Source of the DNA: Theristus sp. LFF4_11 | Lineage: Eukaryota > Nematoda > Chromadorea > Monhysterida > Xyalidae | Length of the DNA stretch: 64,000 nucleotides | Assembly (NCBI GenBank): GCA_030248135.1 | Contig: JASANC010002574.1 | Location: 20,298 to 84,297, forward strand | Reading direction: 5' to 3' | In this document: piece by piece, positions 12,870-23,400 of the stretch | Layout of the letters: each line of letters starts with the position of its first letter | Position numbering within the stretch: position 1 is the first letter of the stretch | Notes under the pieces: model-generated | What the model saw: only the letters and a program-made list of their open reading frames with translations | What the model was told of the DNA's origin: nothing | Database searches by the model: none | Translations under genes and position numbers: made by a program

Positions 12870-15027
12870 ACGCCAAAAACGTTGGGTTGAATAACAACAG
12901 CGATTACGTTGGGTTTGAGTTACGCGTTTCATTGTTTAAAATTGTATTTTTGCGACTCTGAATCATTCTTGAACCAATGTCAGGTTCTGCAATTGTTTTT
13001 TTTACAATTTTTGCCACTTTATCATTTCCTGCTTTTTTGCATATAACATGCATAGTTCAACCAGACCCCAGAGAAATTCAAAATTCGCGTAAATTCATGA
13101 ATTACTTTAGCCTGACGTTTGTCTGTTTTTCTGCTGTTCTTTTGCATGTAGTTTTTACTTCGTGATTAAAAATTAAACCTGCACAAAAAATTGTTTGTTT
13201 CAAAAAATGGCGAATCTCAGATTGAGCAAAACACTGTGCGTTTTCTTTTCGGAAACTACAAATAATTCCACTGAATTAAATGAAAAACATTGTGTTTCTT
13301 TGTTGACTATACTGAAAAATTGACGTTACTGTGGTGTATTTTTGTTTTAGAGACTTATGTCACGTTCTGTTTCACCTCTATAAATTTGCTGTGTTGCTGA
13401 AAAGTTTTCACTCTTTCTTACGCCATGAATCTGTCCGGATATGTGAGCTCATTTGTTTTTCTGTTGAAGGGGTATAGTGATTTCACCGTGCGGTATTGGA
13501 AGAGCAACACTTGGGCGAAGGCGAAGCCACTTCCAAGAAAAAAACGAGAATTAAAAAACTGCAAATTTGCAGACCATTTTACATTGTACATTTGAAAACT
13601 TCAATGAAACATACATTTTGATTTCTGATATTATGATAACCTTCTAGTCTGTCTTAATTTCTGAAGAGATTTTGACGATTTTAAGATTTTTTTCTTTAAC
13701 TGTGAGAAACGTTGATGTCAGAATTATCGTCTAGAATTTATGGCATACCGGTGTCACGAAGTGTAATATGTCCATGCAGTTTTAACTAATATATTTATTA
13801 AAAGTGGAATTGCTTGTGCCGTTTTTACTCTGAATCAAAAGAAATAATGGAATGCCAATTCTGCGTGATATTGTTTTTTGGGTTCGAAAATCTATCTTAC
13901 TAAAGCTGATGTTGAAAGGAAAGGAGTCTCGAAGAAATTTGCGGCATCTGCCACCCAAAAATACGTGTGTGTTTGTGACTTGCAATTAAATTTTGTCCCG
14001 AATAACATAGGTTTATCATATGAAGAAAGTTTTACATTCAGCAAAATTATGCTTTAAAATTTTTAACTTCTTGGCCGCTTTTATCGTTTACAATATATCG
14101 TTTTTTCTATCCGCCTTTTTAATGCAGGTTGTAAAATACTAATAGAGTTGTTGTAAACAATGGGTATCACTATCGCTAAATCTCTGTGGTTTCTTGATTT
14201 TTCTGCAGTTCAGAAAAACAGACAGAATTTTTCTGAGCTCAGTTGTTGATGTAAACGATTGCATTAAAACGTTTTTACCCCCATGCTTTTCGTCTAACAT
14301 CTAATTTGCATAATAATTGTATGTATCGCAGTCTTGCATTTGTTACCGTCGTAGCAAGGAGAACCGTTTGTTATACGTATTATTTTCGTGCTTCGGTTCG
14401 AAGGTTGGTGTGAAATGAACAAAGATAAATCAAAAGTTATTCGGTGTTTATTCGGCTGCAATAATTTGCATCGACAGCTACAATTAGATTTCGACACAAT
14501 GTGTTCAATAATTGCGGAGCAGTTCAACAAGAACCAGAAAAGACGTTGATTTCTATTCAGGTTGATTCCGGCTAATATCAGACCAGATGGAGAAATCGAA
14601 AATTTTAATTGAAGTAGAGAACGGGAAGTACCAGTTGCACATCTGTGTGCATGACGAACCAAATCACGTGTGTGTTTAGTATGGCCAAATAAATAAGGCA
14701 TTCCTTGTTTTCTCAATCAAGGCGGGATTAGTCGCAGACCAGTTGGTTTTTTTTAAGAATACTAATTGTGTGCAAATATTTTACTATCTTGTGTGCAATG
14801 GACAAAGAACAAACAGAATAACACAAACAAATCAAACCATGTAAAAAAATATTTTATGAAATTAATTCTATTCAAATTTCGCGCGCCTTGCACCCTGAAA
14901 AAAACAGATACCATGTTTATTCGGCCATACCGTATGTAGCAGCGATCGACACATCACGTGTAACTTTGTTCAAGTTCGATTCTTCAGTTGCGTGTGACCT
15001 CGACAGTGCGCTGTTTCACACTCGTCA

Positions 15028-15063
<36 letters not shown>

Positions 15064-15704
15064 ATGTCGAACATAAAGGTTTGCAACACTGATCAGATTG
15101 GAATGGATCCATAGGTCATGAATATCTTTTTGATTTTTCACGGTTTTCATTTGCGGTGTTTTTTACGAACTCAAAAAACAAATATCGAGTACCGACTCTG
15201 TTTTCTGTTACTAAGACTAATTACAGAAGCGCACAGCACGTCGCATCAGCTTGTTTGTTTGCAACTGTGTAACTTTGTTTGCTGAGTTATAAATTGAATG
15301 GGATGTTATCAGACCGAAACTCTACCCATTACAAGTAATCAACATGCGAATTGAGTAACGAATCAGCGCAATAATTGGATGTCCACTTGATTCGCCCAGT
15401 CAATGGGTGCTACGGGAATTCACTCAACTGATCCAAAAATGGGCATTCTTTACTTTGCATGCTGGCGATGAATGAAAGACCTTTTTTTACCAGAAAAAAA
15501 AATTTCAACCCGACCATAATTGTGCGAATCAAGCGATCGAACTTGCAAAAACTATGAAATGGGACCTGAATCGTCAGTTGATATTCCATCGTCATCGTCG
15601 TCTCCACGCCAGACGTATGGCTTCACGTAGATACAGCAGCAGTTCGAGCACGGCTTGTCTGACAAACAGTGATTGGCTTGGCAGTAAACTCGTGCGCTGC
15701 TGTT
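12870..15704. other. Intergenic stretch between convergent genes
   Basis: The RUSC-type gene ends at 12869 and the minus-strand unknown gene ends at 15705, so both 3' ends point into this stretch. ATTAAA hexamers at about 13165 and 13172 could serve the RUSC-type transcript. Apart from a GT microsatellite I see no gene, RNA or mobile element. Confidence 0.55.
15031..15060 (+). repeat. (GT)15 microsatellite
   Basis: Uninterrupted GT dinucleotide run in the intergenic stretch. Confidence 0.95.
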
Positions 15705-18700
15705 TCATAACGTAGGATGGAAAAACGGGCTTCGAGACTGGTGCATTGATTGGCGTTTCGTTGCAAAATGCAAATTGACGGTTACTGGACGTGACACAGC
15801 CAACCAGCGCTCCTGATCCAAAAAAGCAGCGAACCAATCAACATGTGCTTGTAAATTCGCTGCAAAAAAACAACCCCACGCACTGTGATGTTCGTTGTCC
15901 ACGACGTCGTCGGCCCACGTGACGTGCGGCAGCGGATCGTGGTCAGTGGTTGAAGTGGCATCTTTGCGCGTTTGCACTTCGCCGTCGCTTTTCGAGTCGA
16001 GCGACTTTGCTGACGACGGCCGCTGCAGACGCAGATGCAACGTCAGCTTTTGGTCCGCTCTGTCGTCGCTTTCACCGGCAACCACCACCGCTGTTGAATC
16101 GGCTGATTGCTGGATGTTCTGGGTCATGCTATCAGTTTGCTGGGCGTGATGATGACTTGATAAGAAGATACTTGAAAGGCGTAAAAATGTCAACTGCTTC
16201 GTCGTAAGAAAAAGATATGCTTTGGATGTCGGAAGTTCGTGACCTTTTTTGCTGATTTGTGTTTCCGCGTCAAACACACACACAACCTGGATCGAATTCA
16301 TATCATTCGTCACATCGAAAAAGCACGTAAAACAACCTGCCACTGAAAAAACACGAGCGAATGAAAAATGAGCTGACCCGAAATGCCGAAAACCAAAAAC
16401 TGAAAAACACCAGCACTCGTCCAACTGAGATCAATTGAATAGCTGCAGTCAATAATGAAGAATTCAAAAACGTTTCAAAACAATATTCACACAAATTCAT
16501 GAGCACCCTTTCACACGGAATCCTCGGATAGAGAAAACTAGAAGTGAACAAAAAAATCCAAAAACGTAACACAAGTGTTCGCAAAGAAAATGGGCAAAAG
16601 GGGAATCACAAAAAAGCTGTCACAAATTTTCAATCAAAATTCACCGCGCAGCACTTTGTTCACGTTCACTTTCATTTCAAGGGACGCTGGCTCGACCAGA
16701 ATTTTGTGTCGTTCACGCCAAATGATTTTCGTACGACATTCGGCGGCGTGCAGAGCCTGGAAAATCTTTTTTGAAAACAACACCACACCAAGAACCACAC
16801 AGAGCATGTGATTGACTGACTTCAAGTAACAATCTGGTAATGACAGAAAACAAAACCGAAATTGCAAAACCGCTAAAAGGAATATCGGACACACAAGCAG
16901 CAGTTCTGCATGTAACTAGCATTTTTGCTAGCTCACTAGTAGTTAGCGCCGTGTTTAAATATTGACTGGTTCGCCTACGGCACTATAGCGATCAGAAGAT
17001 GGTGCCTTTATGAAGCAGCGCCGACCTGAAACTTTGACAGCATGCAAACACGGTGCCTGCCCTGCTCGGGAGTGTTCAGCAGCACACCGCGCACGTTGTA
17101 CTCGGCGAACATGCTGGCAATGTCGAACTGAAAACAAAGTTCAAGTCGACAAATTCTGCCATTTTAGAATGTCGTTGATGGGCTATATATTAAAAAAAAT
17201 TGTGTTGCGGAGAGTTACAAATTCCAGAAAACACGACATGGCGTGGCTCTGGAAAACTGAAAACCCTGAAGGCTTCGAGGGCAGCTGAATAAATATAGTT
17301 TTTTAAATTTTTAATTTTTTTCAAAGTTTTTCCACAACAACCTGATCGCACGACGGCGGCACACCACAAACGTCCACGCAACAATGAATGTCGACGTCGT
17401 CTGGAAATTATGAATTGAAGAGAACTAAGCAATAAAACCTACGCAATCAGCTGATTGGCTGCATATGCACTGGTTCAGCGATGCAGCGAACCAGCTTGAC
17501 CGAGTCAAATTTTAGAATTCTGCAGTTCATTTGTTCCAGAAGAAGTTAGACAACCAATCACAACAGTGTGTGATGCAACGCAAAGCAAACGAACACACAA
17601 AAGACGAACTTGCAGCAGACGCATTTCGCTTCACCAGCTCATCGTAGTCCACACCATGCAACACCGCTTGCACGGCGTGCTGCAGTTGGTCTGACGTTGG
17701 TTTGACGCGGCGCTGGAAGCGAACAAGAGGACAATGCTTGTGTTTTGCGAATGCTAAATGTCATGAACAATGTTTCAAAATGGTTACAATATAGGAACAG
17801 ACAAACTAAAAGCGCGTCAACATCAGCATCTGCTGTTTGGGCTGATTTTTCAATAGAATGCGCTGAATTGATCGATAATACAGCCAATCAAGCTTCTTGG
17901 AATGTTTGCTGTTTTCGTACGTGTTGCTGTGTTGTCCGCAAGATCGGCGGGCTCTGTTCTTCCGTGAGCACGCACTTCTCGTTCTCAATGGTCAGCGTCA
18001 TGTTGAACGCACGCTGCACTCTGAAAATGTGCAAAGATCTCATTTTGAATGAAACTGTAATACAATGCGTCATTTGTTAAAAGTGCCGAAAAGCGGGCGG
18101 GCTACCGGTAAATGTAAAAGAGAATTCTCAGAATGGGCAAGTTTCTATGTTTCTATGTCACACCACGGACACACTCTACTCAGTCGGTTGTTATGTTTTG
18201 TTTGGTTGTGCGACTAAATACATTTGCTTGCAGACGTTAAAATATTTCTAAATTAATTTGTTTATCGGAATTAGTTTTGTGTTTGAAGCGACTGCGCGCA
18301 TCGATCTCAAAGACTCGCCTCACAATTCCGGAATTTCTCGCGTCCAGCATGAAACTGCATTCTGATTATTATACTTTTTCCACAGTTTCAACAATCTATC
18401 ACAAACAATCAGCTGATTGGCTGGTGCAAACGTGATACATGCGTTCGGCACAAGGCAGATACCGCCTCTGTAGCACAGCCTGCACAGAATGAATGCATCA
18501 CGTGGTCACCAAACCAATCAGCTAAGTGTATATGAATATGATATAGACTACGACTACAGAGTTAAGACTGTATCAATCACAGATACAGTTCGTCAATGAA
18601 GATTCACAGCACTCTGGTTCGCTCACTTTGAGCCGCACGCGAGCTGGCGTGTGCGCGACTCGAACCAGCTGAGAATGTTCTGGAGGATGTCGTCCAGTGC

Positions 18701-19915
18701 GCTCGACTGCCGACTGAATCGAGACAGCACGTTCTCGAGCAGCAGACCCTGCCGTGTCAGACCGTACTGCATCGCGAGCAGTTTCATCCAACCTGACCGA
18801 AAACACTGTGCAACTGAACACAACAGTCAAACGAACACTGAACAACTGAAACTTTTGAGAACCGCTTCAATTCAGTGCTTGAATAGTCTGCCTCTCGCAA
18901 TCGGTTATCAATCACACGTGTCTAAATGTTATGTTGTGTTGCACAGAGACTTTTAAAGCTTATCAGCAGACAGTGAGAATGAGAAACATGGTAGATACAG
19001 ATTTAGATGTGTATTCACACGGTATTGGAAGTCTGGAACTCTAAATCTCAAAGATAAACAAAGTTTTTGAAGCAGAAAAAACGTTCCAGGTTCGACGAAA
19101 AATGATATTTACTACCGTAGCGACGACAGAGCGAACTGTAGACTATAAAGCTGTGGACAACATCGCACTAAATTGAAGTGCACCGTTTTCTGGGTGGATG
19201 CCCCAGGAATCAATCTTTCGAACTGACCATATTCTTGGGCGTCCTTGTTTGGCAGAATGTGAAAAACGACGCAAACATCCGGATGTTCGTGGTGCACCGT
19301 TCCGTAGGCGTTTTCATTCGCTTGTTTGTCGCCAACGGGCAAACGTTGCACGAAACGGCATTCGGTCTGCAAGTTCGGTTTGGACGTTTTTTTGTCTGAT
19401 GATGATGCTGTTTTTTGGTGGCATTTAGACTTTGGAGTCCAAAAGCTGTTTTTTGTTTTGTAACGATGTCATCACCACTTCCAAGAAGCCACTCATCGTT
19501 TCAACAAAAAAAATCTTATCACTTTGCTTTTTTTACCGAAGGATTGGAGAATCCGTCTTTTTTTACGAACCTGCAAACGAACGCTGCTGTTGTGTGCGAC
19601 GGACGATTCGTTCAATTTCGCCACAAACCAACTCATGAAATCGCTGAAAAACGAGACGGTTGGCAAACAAAACTGTTTTCACTTGGTGACTGAAAAAAAA
19701 CAAAGAAAAACAAAAAAAACGCTGGTGGCATTGCTGTTTTTTTTTTAAATTTCGATTTTTGTTAAACAACCCTGTGCCAAACGAAACGAGTCAAACAAAA
19801 AAAGCAGTTTAACAAACGAAAACACAACAAACCGGAGTTGCAAGTCAGTCAAGCTCGTTTCATCGGTAGAACAAAGGACAGCCCATTTCGTCAGTGGAAG
19901 TCGCTCTCGCTCCAT
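15705..19915 (-). CDS. Unidentified 447-aa protein, 10 exons
   Basis: Exons on the minus strand, high to low: 19915-19833, 19643-19571, 19366-19228, 18792-18627, 18020-17921, 17712-17635, 17127-17026, 16756-16645, 16342-16287, 16139-15705 (stop TGA). All nine junctions agree in phase, with sensible GT-AG sites, and the total is 1344 nt. I chose the start MERERLPLTKW; the exon is open a little further upstream to an acceptor at 19955, so a 5' UTR exon is likely. The protein is soluble, with no signal peptide or TM segment. It has a mixed alpha/beta first half and a Ser/Asp-rich stretch near residues 310-380. I do not recognise the family. The first 150 residues faintly follow the motif order of CENP-L, but the second half does not, so I do not name it. 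It is divergent from COG3, with about 500 bp between the starts. Confidence 0.7.
18385..18572. mobile_element. Degenerate copy of the CAGTCTAA-ended palindromic MITE
   Basis: The right end reads GAGTTAAGACTGTA, and the arms hold AATCAGCTGATTGGCTG on the left and CCAATCAGCTAAGTG on the right. These match the better copies at 46093, 55222 and 35399. It lies in an intron of the unknown minus-strand gene. Confidence 0.55.
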
Positions 19916-19955
19916 TGCTGTTTTCACAGTATGACTGGCGGTATGACTCTTTGAC

Positions 19956-20416
19956 CTGTAAGTAGGTAGAACTTTTTCTGTAGAAAGTGTCTTTAACGCG
20001 CATTTTCAGATGAAAGTACAAAAAATTTGATAACAAAAATTCGTTTTTGTGATTAACTAAAAAAAATAATTGAACCAATCCAATTCCAATCTCGATTAAA
20101 ATTTCTTATTTATTTATTAATTTGTCCGTTTAAAAAAAGTTTAAAAAAAGTCGAACCGCACATTCAACAAAATTTCAAACACACGGTATTGTGGTAATGT
20201 CAAAAAAGATTATTTGTTGAACTTCCCAAAAATTATGTGCCAAAAAATGAAATTTCCAGAGCAAATTAGGGAAAAAAGTTCACGATCAAAATAAAAAGAT
20301 AAGCATTTTTTCACATTTTGGTTTTGTTTTTGTACATCCTTCCTCCTGCATCTACATCAAACCAATCAGCCTTGGATACGTCATAGAGTCATACTGAAAA
20401 GGGACAAATCAATGAC
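19956..20416. promoter_or_regulatory. Bidirectional promoter region between the unknown gene and COG3
   Basis: The two predicted starts (19915 minus, 20417 plus) face away from each other over about 500 bp with no other gene between. The stretch is AT-rich and holds a CCAAT motif near 20362 (accaatcag). No TATA box is obvious at the expected distance for either gene. A shared promoter is an inference from layout only. Confidence 0.4.
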
Positions 20417-23400
20417 ATGACGACCGCCACTGAGGCTGAGTCTCCTCCTCCAGCTTCGTTGATTGCGTTGCGCAACGAGACCACGGCAATGCTGGAGCCG
20501 CTTTGCGAAACGTGGCTATTCAAAAAGCGATTGGAAACTGAAAACGGCGAAACGGAAAAGTGGTCTTTTTTACCGGAGCAGCATATGGATTCCACGTTTT
20601 TTACGGTATTGCTTTGTGTTGCCGTTTTTTGATTTGTTTAGCCGATTTCACCTCTGAAGATAAAACAATGGAAAGAACGTTTTATTGCGTTTCGTCACCA
20701 AGCTGTTTTGTTCGCGTCAAAATGGCCAGTTTAGTGACGCACGTCGGCGCGTGGCCGGCGCGTCCATTCGTGATATTCACTTCAGTTTAGTTTCAGTGGG
20801 TTGGTATGGTACCGGCAGCGGTTTCGATGGAAGCTCAAATTTGACTCAAATTTAATTCCAATTTAACTGCACCAACCAACCCGAAATTCGCAACCCGGCA
20901 ATTTAACTAAACACAGCTGACAAAAACGTCATTCTTCTTTTTGTCAAGGCTTCGCATTCAAGCGAGTTGGCAGATTCTAGCGGTGCAGTCCAAAGTGCGC
21001 ATGATGGCCTTTCGCTGTCGGAAAGGTTTTTTTCATTGGTTCATCAATCATCATACATTTCTATGCTCTCATACCGTCTATCGGTTTGACCACAATCACC
21101 AACAAGAACGTGATCAGAGATGTGCATAGGGTGTTCCTGGGGTGTCCCGGGACAGGCTAGCGTCGCGCGTCGCGCAGCGCCTGAGGGGATACGTCGCGCA
21201 GCGCCTCGGATGGAAGATACAAAATATTCACAAACGAAATAAATACTTATATGAAATAAAAAGTTAAAAATTCGAACATTTCAGTTGACTGACTAAAACA
21301 AATCTTCAAAAGTACGTGTCTTGCTACTTTTGTAGGCTTAATGTATTTGTATTTGAAATCGCGCTGCGCAATAAGCACATTTACAGTGGTACAGATAACC
21401 AGGGTTTTTTGACGCGAAATCGTGCGCCAATGACGCAAAATAGTTTTGGATACCGCCAAAAATCGGTCGTTTGCGTCGCTTTTTCCGTTTCTCTCAATTT
21501 TTGAGGACTTCAAAAGAATGTTTTCACGTAAATTTGTCCCAAGATCCGAAATTTTTTAGCGGCGCAAGCCATGGACGGACACCTTATGTTTCGTTTGACA
21601 GTGGCAATCATGCAATAGTCATGAATTCATCGTTCGTTTTTTAGATTGTTCAGTGTTTTGTTGACAACGGTTCAATTCAATGTAACAATATTTTCGTTGT
21701 TTTAACCGTATCAACGATCACGTCCAAATAGCTTTTTGTTCGCTCCATTTCTGAACGTGTGTTTTTTTTAAATTTGAATGGGTGTCATAGACGCCGACAT
21801 ACTTTGGATGACATTCAAAAATCGTAAGGTAAAATGCGATCTCAGAACCTATTTTTTGAAAATTTTCTTCGCTGCGCGAAGACTTTACAAATTACCATTT
21901 TTCATTTATTTTCAAAGGCAAAGTCGACTGCCGAACGTAAAAACCTTCAAAAATGTAAAACTTTCTTTTTCAGCACTTTAAAAAATATCTAAGAACTTTT
22001 CACAACTTGTTATCATAACAAATCTTATTTTCAAGCGAGAAATCAAAATTTGGGTATCCCTCTGGACAACAAACACAAATTTTCAAACACTGTGTTAGTT
22101 TCAAGCAGTTTTGTTGTTGTTTGTCTGTCCACTCGTGGTTTACTGCCATGTTTTTCCTTCCAGATGGGTGCAATTTGCATCTTTTTGGCCATTTGAATCC
22201 GGTTTTTGGAAACCTACAATTGCATCGTAGAACTTTCAGTCAAAATGCAGAAATCATAAAAAATTGTTCATCAAAAAAGGTATTTTGCGGAGCAACTATC
22301 AAAATTTTTCTTCGCTTCGCGAAGTCTGCCCCCAGTGTCCATTTATTTTTTCACTCGGGCATGTTCAAAGATCACCCAGGAGATGCAAGCTGCTGTGTTG
22401 TTTTGAATCTCAGAACGTTCCTTTTGCAAGGACTCTTCGCCTCAGGACTTTTGCAAGCACACAGCATACAGTCAGATGCAGTGTAGCCGTGTTTTTGAGA
22501 GGTCAGTTCTGTGGGACACAAAATTTGCGGGAAAAAATGTGGTGGGGTCGACGTCGCGCAGCAACCCGACCCGGGACAGGCTAGAATTGTCTGGCGTGCA
22601 CACCTCTGAACGTGATAACGCCAAAATCGTCATCAAAACCAAATCAACAGTCGAAAAAAAAATATCAGTCGTCACTGAACGCTGTTCAGTTTGCAGTTTT
22701 TAAGAGTTACCAGCATAAAAACCTTGTGTCTCGTTTGCCTGCAGTGCCGCTCAGCTGGATGACATCGCCCGATGCGCGCACGAAATCGCTGAATGCGGCG
22801 CGCGCGTCGACACTGTCGGTGGGCGTGTGCGGCGTTTGCAGGTGAACGTTCATCTATTTCCATTCATTTCATTTGAAACCCAAGAAATTCAGACCATAAT
22901 CTAACCAAATAAAAACCCAACAAAACATGGCGTTTCGACCTGAGCACAAGACGCCGAGCAATGGTGGTCTCTTCAGTTGTGCCCATTGCCCAAAAACTCA
23001 ATAAAAAGGCTTGGTTAAAAATTCTTAATAGAGGCAAAACAAACATAAAATACAACAATACATCAATAACAGTGTGGAGCATAAAAGCAAAAAAGCAAAA
23101 ACGTTTTACTTATTGTTACCAACTTTGCTGTTGTGCCGTTTGGCGGCGTCCCGGCCCTGATTGTTGGTTTAGAGTTGCCACGGTAGGCCTTTTTGGTCAC
23201 GGTACAGTTTACGGTTTGAGACGCAATTTTTTTCACGGTTTCGGTACGGTACGGTAAATTGAAAAGCTCAACGGTACGGTTTTCGGTACGGTTTGAAAAA
23301 TTTTAAAATCGCACGGTACGGTTTCGGTACGGTTACCGTGGATTTTGAATTTACACGGGCGGTAAACCGTATTTTTACGGTTTGAAAATTAAAAAGTTTT

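Noticed and set aside
14294..14716. 140-aa minus-strand frame
   Set aside because: Composition and codon use resemble the surrounding AT-rich intergenic DNA; no partner exon in phase and no recognisable motif.
15592..15837. Alternative minus-strand frame of 81 aa overlapping the last exon of the unknown gene
   Set aside because: The frame used by exon 16139-15705 continues in phase from upstream exons; this one has no acceptor in phase.
18627..19366. CENP-L homology of the unknown gene
   Set aside because: Motif order in the first third is suggestive, but no diagnostic residues match and the second half does not follow the family; left as a hypothesis only.
20941..21129. Plus-strand frame reading FFHWF as the missing COG3 motif
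   Set aside because: It would need a different phase from exon 1 and cannot be joined to the exon at 22745 without a frameshift; kept only as a check in the findings.
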